In this document: positions 45,029-56,900 of the stretch, piece by piece
Numbering within the stretch: position 1 is the first letter of the stretch
Layout of the letters: every line of letters begins with the position of its first letter
DNA from: Roridomyces roridus
Lineage: Eukaryota > Basidiomycota > Agaricomycetes > Agaricales > Mycenaceae
NCBI GenBank assembly: GCA_029378245.1
Contig: JARKIF010000002.1
Location: 1,364,001 to 1,428,000, forward strand
Length of the DNA: 64,000 nt
Direction: 5' to 3'
Position numbers and translations under genes: made by a program
The notes under the pieces: model-generated
Databases searched by the model: none
Seen by the model: only the letters and a program-made list of their open reading frames with translations
Told to the model about the DNA's origin: nothing

Positions 45029-45651
45029 TCAAGCCCGTCCACCTTTCCCTCTGTTGTCCTTTGCCTCTGCTTTCGTTTCTCCAAGCGCGATCGCCCGCGT
45101 GTAGCATATTATCGCAATCATTGACCAAAGTGCCGCATTTGTCCCCTGAGATACGTGAGTGGGGTCGACAAAGACTCTGGAGGGTACCGACCTGGTAGAA
45201 GAGGATATTGAAGAACGTTTGGAACACGAGCATCACGATCTTCAAGGCAAAACTGCGATGGAGCGCCGAATCCTTGAATATGTACAGCGGGAATTCCACC
45301 GCGAGAATGACGAGTGCTAGAATAGCGCTGATGATTGGGATAATCGGTAGCTTGACGATGAGGAAGATGAAGATGGCGGCGCTGGGAGCAGGTCTATATC
45401 AAAGCGGGTCAATCACAAGAACAGCTGAACAGCGCTGGCGACGCACTGAAGTCCTCCCGGGTCACGCAAAGTGCCACCAACAAAGTCCCAAAAGAATTTG
45501 CGGTAAAAGAGGGCGAAGAAGCCAGCCCAGACCGCATCTACGCCAGTGATGAGCTATCGACTCGAGGAGCCCCTCAGGGCAAGTGCCACTCACATGCGCT
45601 CGCCGTGATAGTCACCAAGCGCGCATACTCATGCCAGACAAGGTTTCCCAT
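45029..45651 (-). CDS. Four-helix membrane protein, DUF7727-like
   Basis: Four exons give a protein of about 140 residues: MGNLVWHEYARLVTITASAY, AVWAGFFALFYRKFFWDFVG, GTLRDPGGLQ, APSAAIFIFLIVKLPIIPII, then VEFPLYIFKDSALHRSF, LVFQTFFNILFYQ and TNAALWSMIAIICYTRA. It ends in a basic tail (AKDNRGKGGRA). The succession of motifs matches a small conserved fungal membrane family I know as DUF7727. Introns lie near 45593-45537, about 45445-45393, and 45193-45148. The function is unknown; endomembrane location is a guess. Confidence 0.75.
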
Positions 45652-46156
45652 TGTTCAGAGGGTCTTGGAATTCGTGAAGAGGAGGTAAAGAAGGCGGTGA
45701 GCGCTGCTCAGGTTGCGGCGAGAGAAAGGGCCGGAGGCGTGAGGGTTGAAGACCAGAAAGAAAGGAAGAGCGGTAAATGAGCACAGCTCGAGCCCGGGGG
45801 GAATGTGCGAGAAGAGAAGGTAGGGCGAACACTAGGTTCTGGGACAACAGCAGACTATATTACAGTGGCAAACAACAATTACACAGCCGGTCCAGTCGGT
45901 GGGTGACACCCAAAACTGATCCCGGTTGCGACACTTTACCAGGTTCCGTTTCTCTGGGTGGGCTTGGAGCTTGGTGGGTGCATGGCAACTCCGATGGATT
46001 GATGAATGAAACCCTCCCAAGAATACAAGTGTCCCTACTGGAAATCCCGCAATCAGCCCACCCCCCAACTACTACCTATCCAGCTCCAAAGGAGGAGGTC
46101 GAGTCGGTCTCCCCGGTGCTCCTCGCTTCTGGATCTACAAGGAGATCCGCGCCCAG
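45652..46156. other. Intergenic, no recognised gene
   Basis: This lies upstream of the DUF7727-like gene and downstream of the single-pass membrane protein. The plus-strand open frame across it is antisense to the latter and has no motif. Confidence 0.4.
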
Positions 46157-47769
46157 TCAGTTCACACGCCCAAACAATGGTATGCAGCTTACTATCACGT
46201 CGGGTTGTGCCCGAGCGGGCACTCGAGGCATGGCGAGGGTTGGCACCGAGGGGACCAAGGCCGTGGTCGAATCAAATGATGAACGGGAATTTGAAGTGTT
46301 TGATGCATAGTAGCTAGGCGCGATCGAGTGCTTTGATAGGCGCGACAGTGAATTCTTGCTCTTGGTGAAGATGGGACTGAGGAATGTGGGCTGAGGTTGC
46401 TGCGGCGAAACCGGAGTGAACCGCGGTCCTTGGAGGGGTAGCATGGCGCCCAGCGGAGTCTTGGGCTCCATCATGACGCGTTGCGAGCGCGCCTTCCTCC
46501 GCCGCAGGAACAGGAACAGGAAAAGTCCCAACAGAGCAAGCACGATGAAGAGACTGCCCCCGATGATCCCACCTAATGTGCCTTTCGAAAGCCCGCTTGA
46601 TTGCGTGGCAATGGTGCTGGGTTTGGCTCCATTATCGCCGGCGGCAGCTGGTGAAGAGGCTGCAGGAGAGGGTGAGGTGGCAGAGTAGACATTGACTGCG
46701 TCAATGTCGATGAACGGACCAGTTCCAGGTTGTTGGCCCGTGTTGGTGACGATTAGCACGTGTTGAGAATCGTCTAGGCCATCTGCGTAGTACTGGAACG
46801 AGTCATTGAATGTTCCGATAGAAAAGTAACGATCAACTGACCAGGAGAGTCTAACAAAGATGCGGTCAGAGACAACAAGTGGGCGGCGAGAAAAACAAAA
46901 TACCTGAGCATGTAGCCCGTTCGTGGAATCTGAGCCACCATCCACAATGACACTCTTCCCATCTACAGAAACCTGGATTCCAGCATGATCCGGGGAAACC
47001 GTGCCATAGACCGCGACTGCGTTTCCTGAAAATGTCAGGGACGCAGCAGCCCCAGGTGCCTGAGTGTAGCTGTGGCGGCTGAGTCAGAAAACTAACAAGC
47101 GGAAGCGCGCAGTTACTTACTGGAGTGTACTGTCCACATACATCGAATTATTCGTGTGTGTTTCCCAGGCGCCCGCATATGTCACCGCGGGATCGGTGTC
47201 GTCAAAGAGAGTTGACGTTGGCGTGGATCTCGACAAGGAGTAAATACGCCAAGGCCATGATATGTGTGACAGGGACTCACCCGACAGCTCCGATCTGAGC
47301 GTTGAGGTTTACCGCGTCAATGTCCATGCCAACACCGGTGCTAGTGAGAACAGCTGTGTGAGGCCCATTGTTGAGGCCTGAAGCCGACGCGAGCAGCTGT
47401 TGAGCCGCTACCGCAGGACTGTTCGCACTCCCACTGGACACGGTCGTTCCATCCACGGTCAGAGAGTACGTTCCGTATCCCGGTTTGTGACCACCGTAAA
47501 TTTGGATGCCAGTTCCATTGAAGTTTATAGTGGCCGTCGCGCCCTGCGCCGTCGTCGAATGTAGGCCATTGCCAAGATAGCCCTGCAGTTGTTTCAACAA
47601 TCGCGCACATGTGCAGAGCAGGAGACGCACCTGCACATTACTTTCCGTGTCCTGCCAAGCACCGCTGGGTCCGTAAGAAATTAAAGGCGAACAATCGTCG
47701 ACTGGAACATTTCTAAGACTTTTCTCGGGCCGGGAGGGGTGAACACGTACTGGTGAGGTTGAAAGCCAT
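46157..47769 (-). CDS. Single-pass membrane protein with duplicated beta-sandwich ectodomain
   Basis: The start is MAFNLTIDDCSPLISYGPSG, after splicing at 47750. The first ectodomain unit contains AQGATATINFNGTGIQIYGG, VDGTTVSSGSANSP and GMDIDAVNLNAQIG. A second unit has the related pattern: a stretch ending VDGGSDS, then DSQHVLIVTNTG and FIDIDAVNVYSA. After a Ser/Ala-rich stalk comes a membrane helix, GGIIGGSLFIVLALLGLFLF, with a positive RRRKARSQR stop-transfer and a cytosolic tail of about 110 residues. The family is common in agaricomycetes; ligand and function are unknown. No signal peptide precedes the ectodomain, which is odd unless the single helix acts as a reverse signal-anchor. Confidence 0.7.
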
Positions 47770-48149
47770 CGAGGCCGCGCGAAATAAAATAAAGAAAAAA
47801 GAGAAAAGAAAGAACGAAACAGAAGGAAAGAAAGAACGAAAACGGGACCACGCTAGGTGGAAGCAAGCTGATACGGGCGCGTGCCTGCGCGTGCTATATC
47901 TTGACGCGGCTGTGCAGATGTCCCCGACTGATGGACGGGTTTGCATGATGCGACGTGCTTCAGCTTGCAGTGCAACCAGGCATGTGTTTGACAACTCGAG
48001 AACGACGCGAAATTCAAAACCAGGAGGAAGAATAAAAATCAAAAAGCTGCAACGTGAGGAGCCTCGAGGCAACCACAAAAAGGGCACATCAAATAGGACC
48101 AACGCGAGGACGCAGGACCAAATATAGACACTGAGTACTTTTGAGAACA
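47770..48149. promoter_or_regulatory. Divergent intergenic region
   Basis: This holds the promoters of the single-pass membrane protein (minus) and the HicA-like protein (plus). It has a purine-rich AAAGAAAG stretch near 47780-47850. No gene was recognised. Confidence 0.45.
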
Positions 48150-51100
48150 ATGCCACCAAAACCACCCAAGGCTCCACCGACGTCGTCCAAGGCACCGACG
48201 GCCAAGGATGCACCTGCTGCCTCGGTGTCGAACGCCCTCGTTCCCGTCGGCGCAAGACATCTCTCGGCCAAGCGTCAACCAAAACGTGATGAAAATGGCG
48301 ATAAACCCACCACTGCTCGTGCTCTCATTCTGAGGAACGGCAAGCACGGAGCTCGCGGCACCGGGGAGATGATGCTCGTCACCAAGCTCCTCGGGCGCGA
48401 GAAGCTCGATCTCCTTGCCGGTGAGTGCTCATCCAATCTGGAAACCTAATCTCATCATCAATACAGAGGACCTCACCGAAAAATCCAAGGCCGCCCTCAT
48501 CACCCCGTTCAACCTCTCGACTTGTATCAAGATTGCCGATTCCCAATGCAGTGGTATGCGGAACACAATCTCAACCTTTCGTCGCCTTGTGTTGAGACAT
48601 GCGTGCCCGTTCCAGCTTTCCATGATGAGATTGCCAACTTGCAGGACCCTAATATGTTCGCCGTGATCATAGAAAACGAATGGTCGGCTCGCAAGCCCAA
48701 GAAGGAAGCCAAAGGCGACCCGCTCAAGACTGCGACTGCAATGGCCAAGGTCGTTGCTAACAAGTAAGTCTCATCTTTAGAGCAAATCAGTCCATCAACC
48801 CATGGCCCAGGATTCACAACACCTATCTCCTTGCTTCCGCCTGGAGGATCGTCTCCGATACTTTGCACGATCTCGAGGACGAGAATCTCCCCGACGCTGC
48901 AGAGGCCCAGCTCCACCTCAAAAGGGACGAAGCCCTCCGGAACAAATTCGTTTTCCTGTATCAGTTCGTCAGTAGCTTGGTCAAGATGACTCAGGAAAGG
49001 TTCTCCGTGTTGGCAACGACGACTCGTAAGCACTGTCTTCAATGTACCAGGCAGCTCTGACACTTGCCCCAGCGCATTATGCACCGTACTTCAAGATCAA
49101 AGAGGAGAACCGCGATGACCCCTCCGAGGAAGACTACGTATTCGATTGGGCTGCTTTGAAGGAGGCCGGGAAATCTTTCCTCGATTCCATCATCCTCGAG
49201 CTGTCTTTCCCCAGTGCCCCTTATCCCATGACCGTTCTTTACAGCATCCTGCATGATGCCGTCGATGAGTCGCCCAAGGAAGCCAAGCGGTTTCCTCAAG
49301 CACTCTGGGACTCTGTCGGGGACCTCTCGGTGATTCACCTCTTTTCTCTATATGCAAAATCTCATTCTCTATAGGTCTCTGTCGAATTGCAGGCACTGTT
49401 GGAGGCGCCGTTGCTCGGCCCTGATACAGCCGGGTGGAAGGATGCGACTGTCAAGAAACCTCAGGCTTTTGAGGATTGGCTCGACGCTGAATACCTCTCC
49501 GCGGCGGCCTCCGACAAGATCGCCAACTGGAAGGACGTCATATTCCCGTTGGTCAAGGCCAAGAAGAAAGCCGTCCTCGATACCATGTGGAAAAATATCA
49601 ATCTTGTGAGTTGCTTCGCTCATCCTCGTTTACCCAAGGGCTCACAACCCAAAGAACTACAAAGAGTTTTCCGGTGTTGACATCGATTCTCTGTGGCAAG
49701 TCCAAGATGCCCTCTCCCGCACCCCGCAGTGGCATGCCTTGTACATCCCATCCAAGGCTCTGGGCTTGGACGGGGATGGGGCCGACGCCAAGACCGGAAA
49801 GAAGAAGAAGCCGCTGCAAATCACTCAGTACGGCGAGGATAGTGATGACTCCATGCCCGACCTGCAATCAGTCTCGAATTCTTCGGACGAGGACAGCGAT
49901 GATGAGGAGGACAGTGATGAAGATGATGACGGTGACGACGACGACAGCGAGTACGACGAGGAGTTTGAGGATGGGATTCGTGAGATGGTTCGGGAGGCTA
50001 TGGACACCGCGTACGAGGACGATCTGCTTGACGCCAGCCAGCCCCTTGACCCGGAGATCGGGAAAGGAAACACTTTCTTGAAGGTGCTCGGGTCTTTGAG
50101 AGGTATGATTCGTATCTTCTGTCCATCACTTCATTCAACGTACTTCACAGGGCGCATGTTCAAACGGAGTCCGAAAATCAAGACCCCAGTTCCTCGCAAT
50201 CCCAAGACTGGCTTCTTCGGCAAGAGCAAAACCGGCGCTCCCCCCAAGAAGCCTGCAGCAGCAGCAGCAGCAGCCAAGCCTGCCCCTGGTCAGTTACATT
50301 GTGCACATCGTTCTTGAGATCATCTTGAATCCAATACCCATCAGCTGCCGGTCCCAAGAGCCAAAAGGCGACTGTGGAAGAGGTCGAGGATGAAGACGAC
50401 GACACACCTTCAGGCCCCAAGAAGAAGAAGAAGAAGCCCAAGAAGAAGAAGAAGGCCGCCGCGACCACTGCTTTGCAGGAGATCCCGGAGACTGCCACCA
50501 CTCCCCCGAGCTCGGCGCCTGCTTCGCCTGCGCCAAAGAAACAGCCGCAGTCGCCCGTTGCCAATCTTGCCGCACAGATGTCCAGCATCTCACTCCTTCC
50601 TGTTGAGCAGACAGTTGGACAGTCGGCGCATTCGTACCTCAAGGCGGAGAACCTGCTCGAAGTCAAGAGTAAGGTGAAATCGCGGGGCTCAGAGCCGGCG
50701 CCTGAGAAGGAAAAGAAGGGTTTCATGGCCAAGTTCGGGCTCGGAAAGTCCAAGACTGAGGAAGTCAAGGAGAAGAAACCGAAGCAGAATTGGTTCTCGG
50801 GGCTCAAGAAGAAGACGGCAACGAGTATGCACCAGCTTCTCCGGACGTCTGAGGATGAGACGAAGGGTATGGGGTCGATGAAGTGGGACGTGTTTGTGAA
50901 GGTTCGTGTGTATAATATTAGGTGCCCATGCGTCGCTAATCTCCTTCTCAGCTCATGAAGGACATGGGCTTCGATTATATTCCTAGCACCGCCGGATCCA
51001 GTGTCCGCTTTGACCCTCCGGATCCCAATGATGTGGTAAGTATTCACTCTGAGTCGTCCTCTACCCTGCTAATCTTGCTTTTAGCCCATCACATTCCACA

Positions 51101-51256
51101 AGCGTATGTTAATCCTTCTTCCCTGCACCATTGTCTCACGAATTCGTGTCAACAGCCCATCCCGACAGTACCATCCACCCGATCATGCTCAGAGAATTTG
51201 CCAAGAAATTGAAGAAGAGCTATGGCTGGAACGAGACCGATTTTCTTGCGGCCTAA
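48150..51256 (+). CDS. Long fungal protein with HicA/YcfA-like C-terminal domain
   Basis: The start is MPPKPPKAPPTSSKAPTAKD, and about ten exons give some 800 residues. The N-terminal 400 are helical and unlike domains I know (EDLTEKSKAALITPFNLSTC; HNTYLLASAWRIVSDTLHDL). A long acidic segment follows, then Lys/Pro-rich low complexity with a (GCA)n alanine run near 50255. The last 90 residues resemble a HicA/YcfA-type dsRBD-like fold: MKWDVFVKLMKDMGFDY, AGSSVRFDPP, PITFHKPHPDSTIHP and REFAKKLKKSYGW. In bacterial HicA the catalytic His follows Gly-Ser; here that position is Ser/Val (GSSVRF), though the later FHKPHP is kept. RNA binding without cleavage is one possible role (inference). Confidence 0.65.
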
Positions 51257-51464
51257 GGCCACTGACCGTATTTAGCATTATTTCAAACTATATCCTCACC
51301 TGGATGCGTGTCTACTGTACACGCGTTCAGTATGTTACTAACTGATATCTTGTGTCTTTTTCTTGTGTAGCAATATAATGTTTCATAGCCCGCAGTCACT
51401 CTCGCTCAGCGTCAAGCGTGGCGAAGAAGGGATCTCAAGAAACAACAATTGGTTGTTCTCATCT

Positions 51465-52405
51465 CACTCAATTCACTCTGAAGGTTGTGGTGCTACTAAA
51501 CCCATTCCCATTTCCATTCCAGAGTCGGCCCTATCTACGAGTGTGGTATGTAGCGATGCACGACGGTAAAGTAAGAGGCGAGGAGCGCGAGCTACACTAC
51601 TGAGGCGATGCCCGAAGGTGACTAACTACTGCAGACGACGAGTAAACTACCCCCGAGCCCAACATGCTCCTTTTCCTCCCATCCTGCATCCTTCGTCCAT
51701 TGAGTCGCGATTGAAGCGAGCGAGCGTCGGGCGAGCCTCCAGCGGCGAGGACTGCGCGTGTCGGAAGAACTGTATGTGTGTGAAGTCGAAGGAAGATGTC
51801 TGAAGCAAATTCAGCGAGAGGAATGAGGAGGAGAACAGCACTCGCCAGTAGAGGCCACAACTACGCTGGTTTCTTCTTGAGGTCTTGCATCCTCGGTACC
51901 AGCGGCGAGCATTTCCACGCGGCGGGGCTCTGAAAGAGCGAGTTAGCCAACGGCGAGGACGAGAAAGGAGGAAGGGTGCCCACTGCTTGGTGTCAGACAC
52001 CGGCTGCTACAGCGAGAATGAGTAAACGCGAGCTGGGCGAGAGAAGAGAACGTACTCGAGGGACTCGCCACGTCGCTTATTACGAAGGATGTTTGGATAG
52101 TGCCCCCACGCACGTCGCATTCCAGCCTCGGCCAGTGCCGCAATGAGTTAGCTTTGAGGACATCCTACGGCGTGTCGAAGTGTTGCCGGGCAATCGCTAG
52201 CCCTGGAAGGTGTGAGCGAGTAGAAATGGGCGAGTCAGTCACTTACCTCAAGGAGGGAGCGACTGACAAGAGACAAAGAGAGGTGGCTGGCAGAATGCTG
52301 GAATTTATACCTCCGCGCGCACGGACCAAGTGGTGTTTGCTCTGGTATCAGTGGCTATGCTCTCGGTGTCTCCCAATAAGGCAGGTCGCAATATTTCGTT
52401 GGTGG
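51465..52405 (-). repeat. Dispersed element, copy D
   Basis: This lies in the same orientation as copy A. The spliced minus-strand frame is intact: MRRAWGHYPNILRNKRRGES, RRVEMLAAGTEDARPQEETS, DIFLRLHTHTVLPTRAVLAA and a stop after LRASPQ. The donor of the last intron is GCGAGT. The TATA-like end is followed directly by the 5' stub of a BTB gene. Confidence 0.7.
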
Positions 52406-53063
52406 GCACGTGCAACTCGAGTGCAGGAAAACCGTCCGAACCGCATCCCTCGCGGATCGTCCCACATCATGGCCATTTTTACAGACGCTCTGCATCCGTT
52501 CTCTCTCGGATCTCTCATTGCTACCCCGGAGCTTGTTCCAAGATATCAAACGCCGCCGTTGGGTCCTTACCATACTGGTGGTTGCGTTTGGGTGCACCTA
52601 ACTTTCCTATGCATCCATGACACGGGGCCGTGTAGTTCCTTTGACCTGTGGACTCGAACGAGAGTGTGGGGGGCGTTCCTAGGCGCTCAGAGGGAAAGAA
52701 CGACTTGTTAGACTTCAGGGTCGGGTCCCCGGAGCTTGCTATCCTGAGCCGAGAGGCACAAGCTCCGCCGACGAGTCGTCCCTGTGTTGGAGGAGGCGAC
52801 TGTTCCGGACGTTCCGGTGGAACAAGCCCCCCTGCAGTGAACGCAGCAAATTGAAAGAATGTTTCACTGACTGGGCACATGAGATACGACCATTCCGACC
52901 TCGGTCTTGACCTTGGATTTGCCCTTTTACCATCGCTATCGTGGACGTCAATGTCAGAGAGATCGCGGTCTTATGGTTGTCTTATGGCATTGTCTTCGCC
53001 TGGTGCCAGTGCGGCCCCGTTGGTGGCCGTGACTCATTTTTAGCGCTTCTCCCTGCTTCTCCA
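52406..53063. other. Mostly non-coding; BTB 5' stub at 52469
   Basis: At 52469-52507 the frame MAIFTDALHPFS resembles the start of BTB copy 3 (MTTFTDALPPFS), then resemblance stops. The remainder is open only in short frames and has no motif. It ends at the small unknown gene. Confidence 0.5.
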
Positions 53064-53777
53064 ATGTCCATGAACGACCCCGTCCAGCTCTTCTACACCG
53101 CAGCCTTCCCGCAGCCTATGCGGACCCAACTCGAAACCATCCTAGCCGTCCATCCAATCAACTACCAGCCCATCTACGACCCTGCCTTCGAGACCCTCAC
53201 CCCGTCGCAACTCTTCAAAGCCCGGGGTTTCTCGTTTTCGAGGCCCTATGCCCTCATTGCTGACAGAAGAACACTCTCCGAGCTTCTATGGGACGAAACC
53301 CCAACACTCGTCGTGGTTTCCGTCCGATCCACGACGGCCCAATACGAGTGGGAAGCCTACAGTGGCCCAGGGGACCTCTCGTTCTTGCAGCCCAAGGTTC
53401 TTTTCTTCTTTCTTCTTTCTCTTTTCTGAATCCATTTTATTTGACCCGAAAGGTCCGCCTTGCTCTGCTACGATCCATGGCTCAGGAGCGATTTACTCTT
53501 GACCCCATGACAGAGGAATCGTTCTGGGAGGACGAGAGCAAACACAAATTTGACAATACCCTATGGCAGACCAAGACGTTCAGGGCGAATCGCGATGGGG
53601 CGTTTCTTGCGTTTTCAGCCTATGCGTCGGGTCGAGACGTGGGGGAATTACATGCCATGGTACGTCTGTTTCAGTTTATCTTTTGTCCTGCGAATTTTCT
53701 GATCTTTTTGCCTTTGCAAGTTCAAGAAACAAGCTGGCACCACCGGAGACGTGTTTTTGGGTGCACCTGGGCGTTAA
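53064..53777 (+). CDS. Unknown fungal protein
   Basis: The start MSMNDPVQLFYTAAFPQPMR is followed by three exons joined by introns 53397-53451 and about 53661-53719, ending FKKQAGTTGDVFLGAPGR before a TAA. The product of about 200 residues has no signal peptide or membrane helix. Motifs include RPYALIADRRTLSELLWDE and VRLALLRSMAQERFTLDP. I do not recognise the family. The compact, frame-consistent exon set supports a real gene. Confidence 0.6.
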
Positions 53778-53948
53778 CGGGACATTTGCTATGTATTCTT
53801 CGTCTTGTATTTTTACGGAAACCTTTGGGGCCAATCACTTGTTGATCAGTGTTGTCGTCGATCGTGCCTCGTTGGAGCACTACGTCAGTTCAAACCGTCA
53901 AAAGGGGTCAGCAGCCATGCTGCCCGTGGCTCTTTTTCTCAACTCTCC

Positions 53949-56900
53949 ATGTCGGTTTCCGCTTCTCAATTACAACAGAATAACAGCACAAAGGCCTTCA
54001 CTACATCTCTGGTCGCCAACGGAGCCCTGCTCTTGGTCGAAATCGCTGCCTTTCTCATCCTGAAAAATCATCTCGGGAAGATCTACAGCCCTAGGACATA
54101 TCTCCCGCCTCCATAGTCTGCTATCTCCCTATTTTTGACTCCTGTGCACCCGCTCATTCCATTGTGTAGCAAACGCGCCAAGGAGCTGCCGAATAGCTTT
54201 TGGCGATGGCTGCCAGCGCTGCTAGTCGAGGACCCCAAGGAAATTGTACGTCAACTTGCTCAGCGTGCACCGCAGCCTTTAACCTTCGTTCAGATAAATA
54301 AGAATGGGCTGGACGCGTTGGTGCAACTCTCTTGGTGATCCGAGGCGTTTCTGACCGTAAAGCAGATACATGGTCCTCCGGTTTCTCAAAATGCTGCTCA
54401 AGATCTTTCTTGTGTTCACCATTCTTACCTTCCTCGTCATTGTTCCCGTCAATACTGTCGGACTCCCCGCCGCTTCCGACGACCGTATTCAACGGATAAC
54501 ATGGTCCAACATCGCCAACGCGAGCGACCAGAAGCGGTTCTGGGCGCACATCACTGTTGTGTACACCCTCACTTGTGAGTCGGTCTTACATCTCCAAGCA
54601 CTGTCTGAACGTGTTTCAGTCTTTGTCATTTATCTCATTCGACGCGAAATGCTCCTCTTCCTCGACATGCGCCATGCTTTCCTCATCAGTCGAGCACATT
54701 CCAGGCTACCTCAAGCCCGCACGGTGCTCATCACCAACGTCCCCGATGAACTCGCAAACGAGCATGATCTCCGCCTTTTCGCGTCCTTCGTTCCTGGGGG
54801 AATAGATCGCGTCTGGATCTACAGAGACACCAGGATTCTGAACAAGCTCTTCAAACGCCGTCAGGCCGCTTGCCAGAAGCTCGAAAGTGCCGAGTCCAAA
54901 GTCTTGAAGCGCGCCACTGAGGCTTGGCGTCTAAAGCAAGCGACTCACCGGAAACTGCAGAAGAAGATGCCGGATGAGGAGCGCGGCGATTCAGCACTGC
55001 AACTTCCTGTTGTACCGTCGCGGGAGCTACTTGATGAACTCGTGCCCCTTCCTGGGCGTCCCAAACACCGAACCGGTTTCTTGGGCTTGTTTGGACGTAA
55101 AGTGGAAACCATCCCATGGTGTACTGTGCGTGCCATCGAATTATTCTACAACATCGACTCAAGATTTCGTAGGAGGAGATTGGCAAGTTGAACGAGGAAA
55201 TCCGTGAAGCCAGAGAAACCATCTCAAAGGGCAAGTTTCTGGGATCCGTGTTTATCAGATGTAATCTCCAGCTTGGTAGGTTTTCCTTTTCATTTTAGTA
55301 AGAGCCGGATGCTAAAAACACTCAGGTGCACATGTTCTTGCTCAGTGTGTCAGTTACCATAGGGTATGTTTTTCAAGGCTCTGACTATTTTCTTCCTCAC
55401 TTATGGATCGTTCAGCCATTGTTTATGGATGAAAAGACGATGGAAACCAACCCCAAGGATGTTGTTTGGGAAAAGTAAGCCTCGTCCAGGTCCAGTGGTG
55501 AATCGTGATTGACCAACTTCAACTAGTCTCGACGACGGCGCCCTCGAAATGACAGGACGATACGCTATCTCGTGGCTTGCAACTCTTGGGTTGATAATTG
55601 CTTGGGGGTTCCCGGTCGCATTCATCGGTACACTCAGTCAAATTGGCACACTTTGTGATAGCGTACAGTGAGTTAATTTAACCCCTTGCGTTTACGTCTA
55701 CTGACTTGGAATCAAAGCTGGTTGGCTTGGGTTTGTAAGGCGCGCGATCCCATTCCGTCCATTATTCAGGGAATCCTGCCACCGTTGTTACTCGCCATCC
55801 TGTTCGCCATCCTGCCGTTTATACTGCGCTGTATGTGGGTTTGGGTGATTCCAGTATGTCTCGTTGATGTTTGTTTTCAGTCCTGGCGTGGTATGAATGC
55901 ATTCCGCGGTATTCTTTAATCAGCACCAGCGTCTACCGCCGCTTCTTCCTGTTTCTGCTCATGTGGGCATCTCTTGACTTTCTTGTCTTGTCCCTCGCTG
56001 ATTAAACGATAGCCATGGTTTCCTCATTGTCACTCTTTCGTCAGGGGTTACACAAGGTGCGCGCATTCTCAGGCAAAGTGAACTGGGCTCATCACAGTAA
56101 CAGTGATCCACGATATTGTCGACAAGCCAACTTCAGCGATCGAACAGTTGGCGAACAAGCTGCCTGACGCGTCCATCTTCTTCCTGACGTACATGGGTAC
56201 GATTCAGCTCGTCTCGGTTGAATGATTGCTCACTTTTTGTTCAGTCACACAAGGGCTGGCAGGAGCGGGCGCAGCTCTCGCGCAGCTGTTCCCTATCCTA
56301 CTGCATTTCATCCAGAAATGGCTTCTGGGTCGTACACCGCGCCAGGCGTACAATGTCACCTTCCTGATGCCCTCGGTCGACTTTGGAGTAGAGTTGCCTC
56401 GCTTCTCGTTGTTGGCCTGCATTGCATTTGCATACAGCGTTCTTAATCCCATGATCAACCTCTTTGCCCTGCTCAGCTATGCGATGTTCTTCCTGGCGTT
56501 CAAGTTTTGTACGTACTTGCTACTACAAACAACCTTTAACTGATTTTTTGTCTAGTATTGACACAAGTGTACGACCAACCCGACGAGAGCGAAACCGGCG
56601 GCCTGTACTTTCCCATGGCGATTTCAAACCTGTTTGTTGGGCTGTATATCGAGCAATTTTGTCTCGCATGCCTGTTCTTCCTCAAGGCCCACGTCTGCCA
56701 CGGCTCAGCCCATCGCGCAAGGCGTCATGATGCTCATTCTGTTGGTGATCACCATTGTTGCGCATATCCTGATTCATAGGAAGTTTCAACGTGCGTAACT
56801 TTTTTCCCACCGATTCTTTTCATTCAAAAGTCAACAGCAAAAATCGACTTTTTGCCCATGTCCTTGGCAACGAGGAAGATGGTTAAACGATATGAACGGC

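Noticed and set aside
45777..46310. Plus-strand open frame of 177 codons
   Set aside because: Overlaps the cytosolic tail of the membrane protein in antisense and lacks motifs; the spliced minus-strand gene is far better supported.
49825..50073. Ser-rich minus-strand frame
   Set aside because: Antisense of the Asp/Glu-rich segment of the HicA-like gene.
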